Shown here: piece after piece, positions 6,830 through 9,616 of the stretch
Position numbering within the stretch: the first letter of the stretch is position 1
How the letters are laid out: each line of letters starts with the position of its first letter
DNA from: Brevibacillus sp.
Lineage (GTDB): Bacteria; Bacillota; Bacilli; Brevibacillales; Brevibacillaceae
Reading direction: 5' to 3'
Assembly (NCBI GenBank): GCA_029240815.1
Contig: JARDZO010000238.1
Span: forward strand, 1-9,616
DNA: 9,616 bases
Notes under the pieces: generated by a model
Database searches by the model: none
The model's input: the letters and a program-made list of their open reading frames with translations, nothing else
Told to the model about the DNA's origin: nothing
Translations under genes and position numbers: made by a program

Positions 6830-7748
6830 CGTGAACGGTGTACTGGTAGTGGACAAGCCGGCTGGCATGACATCTCATGATTGTGTGGCGCGAATCCGTC
6901 GTCTCTACGGCACCAAAAAAGTAGGGCATACTGGCACTCTCGATCCTGATGTGACGGGAGTGCTCCCCATTTGCCTCGGACAGGCTACGAGGCTCGTCGA
7001 GTATTTGCAGGAACTGCCCAAACGTTACGATGTGGTCATGCGTATCGGTTCCTCCACGACAACCGAGGATGCCTCAGGTGAAGTTATTGAACAGATGGCA
7101 GTAGATACAGCCTCGATCACCAAAGAACGCGTGGAAGAGCTATTCCGATCCTTCTTGGGAGAGATTGATCAAGTGCCGCCCATGTACTCTGCAGTGAAAG
7201 TAAATGGCGTACGACTTTACGATCTGGCCAGGGAAGGGACAGTCATTGAACGGCAAGCACGTAAAGTGACGATCTATGAGCTGACGCTTCATGAGATCCA
7301 AGTGGGTGACGGTGTCGTGGATGTATCGTTTACGTGTACATGCTCCAAAGGTACGTACATGCGCACCTTATGTGTTGACCTCGGGCGCGTACTGGGGTAT
7401 CCTGCCCATATGAAGCTGTTGCGGCGTATCAAAAGCGGTCCGTTCGTGCAAGAGGAAGCGATCCCTCTTCAATTGTTGGAAGATGCGGCTGCAGATCGGG
7501 AAGAGCTTTCCCGAAAATTGGTCTCGATCCCGCAAGCGATGTCGTTCTTACCCGCTTTTCAAGTAAAACCGGAGCGCGTCAGAGCGGTGCGTAATGGATT
7601 AGTTACAGCACTGCCGGGAGTAAGTGCCGAGGAAGGAAGCTTGATCTGCCTGTTTGATGGGGACGAATTGCTCGGGATTCACCGCGTGTGCCGTGGGGAC
7701 AAAGGCCTCTACGCCAAAGCAGAAAAAGTCTTTCCTTCCGAGGTGTAA
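6822..7748 (+). CDS. truB: tRNA pseudouridine(55) synthase TruB
   Basis: TruB converts uridine 55 in the T-loop of nearly all elongator tRNAs to pseudouridine and also aids tRNA folding. The 308-residue protein begins MSNVNGVLVVDKPAGMTSHD and carries the catalytic GHTGTLDPDVTGVLP with Asp41 as nucleophile, then the PPMYSAVKVNGVRLYDLAREG motif, then CSKGTYMRTL with the conserved Tyr/Arg of the catalytic core, and a short C-terminal PUA-like part (about 240-308). ATG 6822 follows GGAG at 6809-6812 by 9 nt and overlaps the nrnA stop by 8 bases. It is intact. ribF follows after only 2 nt. The truB-ribF pairing is conserved in Firmicutes. Confidence 0.97.
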   Translation: MSNVNGVLVVDKPAGMTSHDCVARIRRLYGTKKVGHTGTLDPDVTGVLPICLGQATRLVEYLQELPKRYDVVMRIGSSTTTEDASGEVIEQMAVDTASITKERVEELFRSFLGEIDQVPPMYSAVKVNGVRLYDLAREGTVIERQARKVTIYELTLHEIQVGDGVVDVSFTCTCSKGTYMRTLCVDLGRVLGYPAHMKLLRRIKSGPFVQEEAIPLQLLEDAAADREELSRKLVSIPQAMSFLPAFQVKPERVRAVRNGLVTALPGVSAEEGSLICLFDGDELLGIHRVCRGDKGLYAKAEKVFPSEV

Positions 7749-7750
7749 CC

Positions 7751-8683
7751 GTGAAAACGATCTCCCTGACATACCCACTTTCTACTGATTTGCAAACACA
7801 GCCTTGTGCAATCGCACTAGGATATTTCGATGGTGTACATATCGGTCATCGGCGAGTCATACAAAAAGCGATTGATACCGCAAAGGCGAACGGTTGGCAA
7901 AGTACGGTCTTGACTTTTGACCCTCACCCCCGTGAGGTTTTGGGGCAAAGTGGCTATACGCGCTACCTGACACCGCTCGCTGATAAACTGGAACAATTCG
8001 AGAAAATGGGTGTGGATAACACCTACGTGATGAATTTTGATATCGGTTTTGCTGCCGTTTATCCAGAAGATTTCATTTCTGAATGCCTCTTGCCACTGAA
8101 TTGTCGCCACGTGGTAGTCGGTTTTGACTATACGTTTGGTCATCGCGGTATGGGGACTGCACAGACGCTGCAGGAAATGAGCGAAGGACGGTATGGACTG
8201 GATATCGTCGGACCCGTAAATCGCCTGGGAGAAAAGGTAAGTAGTACCATCATCCGGGAATACTTGCACGATGGTGATGTGGACCAGGTTCGTCATTTAC
8301 TCGGTCGTCCTTATAAAGTTCGGGGCACTGTCGTTCACGGTGACAAACGCGGTCGTACGATTGGTTTTCCTACCGCAAACGTGAAAGTAGCCGCACCTTA
8401 TTTGATCGGAAAAAACGGTGTGTATGGTGTGCGTTTTACCGTTGATCAAAAGAGCTACTACGGTGTGATGAACGTAGGGATTAAACCGACCTTCGAGCTA
8501 GAAAAGAAAGAAAAATCGCTAGAAGTACACATTTTTGAGTTCTCGGGCGAGATTTACGACAAGGATGTAGAAGTAGAGTTTTTATTCTACATCCGCGAAG
8601 AGCAAAAATTTGCCGGTGTCGATGCATTGATCGCTCAAATTCAACGCGACGTAGAAATGGCCAAGCAAAAAGTTGGCGAGTAA
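7751..8683 (+). CDS. ribF: Bifunctional riboflavin kinase / FAD synthetase RibF (RibC type)
   Basis: RibF phosphorylates riboflavin to FMN and adenylates FMN to FAD in the cytoplasm. The 310-residue protein has the N-terminal nucleotidyltransferase domain with GYFDGVHIGH (24-33), TFDPHP (55-60), GFDYTFG (124-130) and the SSTIIREYL segment, followed by the C-terminal flavokinase beta-barrel with GRTIGFPTAN (201-210), GVMNVGIKPTF and LEVHIFEF. I chose GTG 7751 because GAGGTG (7740-7745) lies 5 nt upstream and the length then matches the family; the frame is open further up inside truB. It is called ribC in B. subtilis, where its loss of activity deregulates the FMN riboswitch. I see no FMN riboswitch here, as expected for a gene inside an operon. 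No terminator is visible before the rpsO promoter, so read-through into rpsO is likely. Confidence 0.96.
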   Translation: MKTISLTYPLSTDLQTQPCAIALGYFDGVHIGHRRVIQKAIDTAKANGWQSTVLTFDPHPREVLGQSGYTRYLTPLADKLEQFEKMGVDNTYVMNFDIGFAAVYPEDFISECLLPLNCRHVVVGFDYTFGHRGMGTAQTLQEMSEGRYGLDIVGPVNRLGEKVSSTIIREYLHDGDVDQVRHLLGRPYKVRGTVVHGDKRGRTIGFPTANVKVAAPYLIGKNGVYGVRFTVDQKSYYGVMNVGIKPTFELEKKEKSLEVHIFEFSGEIYDKDVEVEFLFYIREEQKFAGVDALIAQIQRDVEMAKQKVGE

Positions 8684-8702
8684 ATCTTGCAATGGAATCT
8701 CT

Positions 8703-8731
8703 TTGCTTTTCGTAAAATGGTATGCTATAAT
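8703..8731 (+). promoter_or_regulatory. Sigma-A promoter with extended -10, upstream of rpsO
   Basis: A TTGCTT -35-like box (8703-8708) is followed by 17 bp and a perfect TATAAT (8726-8731), with TG at 8723-8724. The string TATGCTATAAT (8721-8731) is identical to that at the rimP promoter (276-286). Transcription would begin near 8738, leaving a leader of about 90 nt for rpsO. The poor -35 is offset by the extended -10. This promoter lets S15 be made at ribosomal-protein levels independent of the operon upstream. Confidence 0.82.
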
Positions 8732-8739
8732 TCAAAACG

Positions 8740-8806
8740 TTGTACAGATAACCGTAGCTTGGCCGACCGAGGCTCACCGACGGCGGACTCGGCTAACGGT
8801 ATACAA
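8740..8806 (+). promoter_or_regulatory. Structured rpsO leader, possible S15 autoregulatory site
   Basis: The leader contains nested complementary segments: TTGTA (8740-8744) with TACAA (8802-8806), ACCGT (8751-8755) with ACGGT (8796-8800), AGC (8756-8758) with GCT (8792-8794), CGAG (8768-8771) with CTCG (8788-8791) and CCG (8777-8779) with CGG (8784-8786). Together they can make a branched fold just ahead of the ribosome binding site at 8810-8819. S15 is known to repress its own mRNA through leader folds that mimic its 16S rRNA three-way junction in E. coli and Geobacillus. The pairs are seen directly; binding by S15 is inference, and the exact fold cannot be settled by eye because GCCGA (8763-8767-like) pairings compete. 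Confidence 0.6.
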
Positions 8807-8825
8807 AATAAGGAGGTGAGTCATG

Positions 8826-9095
8826 ATGGCATTGACTCAAGAACGTAAAACTCAACTGATCCAAGAGTTCCGTACTCATGAGAACGACACCGGTTCGCCG
8901 GAAGTGCAAATCGCTATCCTGACCGAAAACATTAACAACCTGAACGGACACTTGCGTACGCACAAGAAAGATCACCACAGCCGTCGTGGTCTGTTGAAAA
9001 TGGTAGGTCAACGTCGTAACCTGTTGACATACTTGCGTGAATCGGACGTACAACGTTACCGTTCGGTAGTAGACCGTCTGGGTCTGCGTCGCTAA
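8826..9095 (+). CDS. rpsO: 30S ribosomal protein S15
   Basis: S15 binds the central domain of 16S rRNA at the three-way junction of helices 20-22 and nucleates platform assembly, and it forms an intersubunit bridge. The 89-residue product [20 protein letters not shown] carries the diagnostic [40 protein letters not shown] and [16 protein letters not shown] segments and ends GLRR, all as in Bacilli. Two ATGs are adjacent (8823 and 8826). I chose 8826 because the family starts MA(I/L)TQE and because the spacing to GGAGG (8812-8816) is 9 nt versus 6; starting at 8823 would only add a Met. The ribosome binding site AAGGAGGTGA (8810-8819) is nearly a perfect match to the 16S tail, as suits a highly expressed gene. 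A strong terminator follows 12 nt after the stop. Confidence 0.98.
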   Translation: MALTQERKTQLIQEFRTHENDTGSPEVQIAILTENINNLNGHLRTHKKDHHSRRGLLKMVGQRRNLLTYLRESDVQRYRSVVDRLGLRR

Positions 9096-9107
9096 TTAGC
9101 GTCTTGT

Positions 9108-9132
9108 AAAAAGCGGGTTCATCCCGCTTTTT
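9108..9132 (+). terminator. Intrinsic terminator after rpsO
   Basis: A perfect 10-bp stem, AAAAAGCGGG (9108-9117) with CCCGCTTTTT (9123-9132), encloses a 5-nt TTCAT loop; the T run forms both the stem end and the U-tract. It lies 12 nt after the rpsO stop. It should end most rpsO transcripts, so pnp depends on read-through or its own promoter. Confidence 0.92.
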
Positions 9133-9178
9133 CTATCGTGTAGGAGGGTGTAGCTCTGTTGTAAGTGCTGCACTCTCT

Positions 9179-9217
9179 GAAACGAATAAACCCTTCAACA
9201 GAAGAAGGATTTGTTTC
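9179..9217 (+). promoter_or_regulatory. Long imperfect hairpin upstream of pnp
   Basis: GAAACGAAT (9179-9187) pairs with ATTTGTTTC (9209-9217) over 9 bp including one G-U. After an AAA bulge, CC pairs with GG, and after an AA bulge on the other side, CTTC (9193-9196) pairs with GAAG (9201-9204) around an AACA loop: about 15 bp in total. It could be an RNA element, but no known family is recognised. Confidence 0.5.
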
Positions 9218-9223
9218 ATCAAT

Positions 9224-9245
9224 AGCTTCAATAGAAGCTTTTTTT
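9224..9245 (+). terminator. Terminator-like hairpin upstream of pnp
   Basis: A 6-bp stem AGCTTC (9224-9229) with GAAGCT (9234-9239) encloses AATA and is followed by six more T residues (9240-9245). The stem is short and only half G/C, so it would be a modest terminator. Its core CTTCAATAGAAG differs by one base from CTTCAACAGAAG in the hairpin just upstream. It may be a second barrier to rpsO read-through or an attenuator for pnp. Confidence 0.6.
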
Positions 9246-9282
9246 ATTATCTAGAAAGACTGCCAAAGGTAACCATTTAATT

Positions 9283-9312
9283 TTGAGTACGGCAGGAAAT
9301 AATACATATAGG
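9283..9312 (+). promoter_or_regulatory. Weak candidate promoter for pnp
   Basis: TTGAGT (9283-9288) followed after 18 bp by TATAGG (9307-9312) is the best sigma-A-like pair between the terminator-like hairpin and pnp. The -10 is poor and the spacing one base long, so this is a suggestion only. Confidence 0.25.
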
Positions 9313-9365
9313 TAGAAAACAAAGTGTAGATATGCACATTGTCGTGAAGGAGGACTGCTAGCAAC

Positions 9366-9616
9366 ATGGAGCAACAATTCCGTACATTTGATTTCGAACT
9401 GGCAGGCCGCAAACTGACGCTGGAATTTGGCAAAATGGCTAAACAGGCGCACGGTTCGGTTCTGGTTCGGTACGGCGATACGGCAATCCTGTCTGCAGTG
9501 ACGGTCTCGAAGGAACCAAAAGCTCTTGATTTCTTCCCGCTAACTGTCAACTACGAGGAACGTCTCTACGCAGTCGGGAAAATCCCCGGCGGCTTTATTA
9601 AAAGAGAAGGTCGTCC
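9366..9616 (+). CDS. pnp: Polyribonucleotide nucleotidyltransferase (PNPase), N-terminal part (3' truncated by window)
   Basis: PNPase is the phosphorolytic 3'-to-5' exoribonuclease that degrades mRNA from the 3' end to nucleoside diphosphates. Only the first 83 codons are present. They encode [20 protein letters not shown] and then [39 protein letters not shown] and FIKREGR, the unmistakable start of the first RNase PH domain. The start ATG 9366 agrees with the family, but its ribosome binding site AAGGAGG (9347-9353) is 12 nt away, longer than usual, and no better start is closer, so translation may be tempered. In Firmicutes pnp follows rpsO, as here. The S1/KH domains lie outside the window. 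Confidence 0.97.
   Translation, partial: MEQQFRTFDFELAGRKLTLEFGKMAKQAHGSVLVRYGDTAILSAVTVSKEPKALDFFPLTVNYEERLYAVGKIPGGFIKREGR

Larger units (their letters stand above)
9133..9365 (+). other. Gene-free pnp upstream region with two related hairpins
   Basis: No credible gene lies here. Seen directly: an imperfect long hairpin at 9179-9217, a terminator-like hairpin at 9224-9245, a shorter pairing TCTGTTG (9155-9161) with CAACAGA (9196-9202) that would compete with the first, and a strong AGGAGGG (9142-9148) that serves no open frame, since the nearest TTG (9159) is followed at once by TAA. A possible promoter and the pnp ribosome binding site occupy the last part. The stretch looks like a regulated leader or the remains of one. 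Confidence 0.6.

Noticed and set aside
7700..7751. FMN riboswitch ahead of ribF
   Set aside because: Only 2 nt separate truB and ribF, and none of the conserved FMN riboswitch sequence is present.
9165..9254. 29-residue frame from GTG 9165 running through the hairpins before pnp
   Set aside because: The only ribosome binding site (9143-9147) is about 17 nt away, the peptide matches nothing I know, and its codons are the hairpin arms.
1..9616. Mobile elements, CRISPR arrays, tRNA or rRNA genes, defence or secondary-metabolite systems
   Set aside because: None seen; apart from the short spacers, the window is filled by conserved housekeeping genes in a common order.

Overview
The window is a chromosomal core-gene segment from a Gram-positive Firmicute. 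It holds the translation/transcription (nusA-infB) operon and the head of the rpsO-pnp region. Protein features (PolC ending NQLSLF, a Q/N/P/R-rich IF2 linker, a DHH nanoRNase between rbfA and truB, S15 and PNPase N-termini close to Bacillaceae/Paenibacillaceae versions), about 50% GC, strong AGGAGG ribosome binding sites and frequent TTG/GTG starts fit a Paenibacillaceae bacterium. Brevibacillus is the best guess, from memory of these families and not from a search. All genes lie on the + strand. There is no phage, IS element, CRISPR array or tRNA/rRNA.

Layout: 3-224 is the C-terminal end of DNA polymerase III PolC. At 225-391 is a promoter with an extended -10 and a leader carrying a GAAA-capped terminator-like hairpin. 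From 392 to 8683 run rimP, nusA, ylxR (rnpM), ylxQ, infB, ylxP, rbfA, nrnA, truB and ribF, packed tightly with stop/start overlaps at ylxR-ylxQ, infB-ylxP, rbfA-nrnA and nrnA-truB. No terminator is seen between ribF and rpsO. At 8703-8731 is a second promoter with the same 11-bp extended -10, then a structured leader, rpsO, and a strong intrinsic terminator at 9108-9132. At 9133-9365 is a gene-free stretch with two related hairpins, the second terminator-like, leading to the start of pnp, which runs off the window.

The genes act on ribosome assembly (RimP, RbfA, S15, probably YlxQ and YlxP), translation initiation (IF2), transcription elongation/termination (NusA), RNA processing and decay (RnpM, NrnA, PNPase), tRNA modification (TruB) and flavin cofactor synthesis (RibF).

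The most striking feature is an exact 16-bp tandem duplication (941-956 and 957-972) near the start of nusA. It shifts the frame, so the canonical ATG at 894 meets a TGA at 981. The rest of nusA is intact, and deleting one copy restores a normal 363-residue NusA. NusA is an essential, globally acting factor in B. subtilis, so this is either an assembly/sequencing artefact or a real N-terminal lesion rescued by starting at TTG 928. I see no undescribed multi-gene system here. The regulatory leaders of rimP, rpsO and pnp are the other places worth study.
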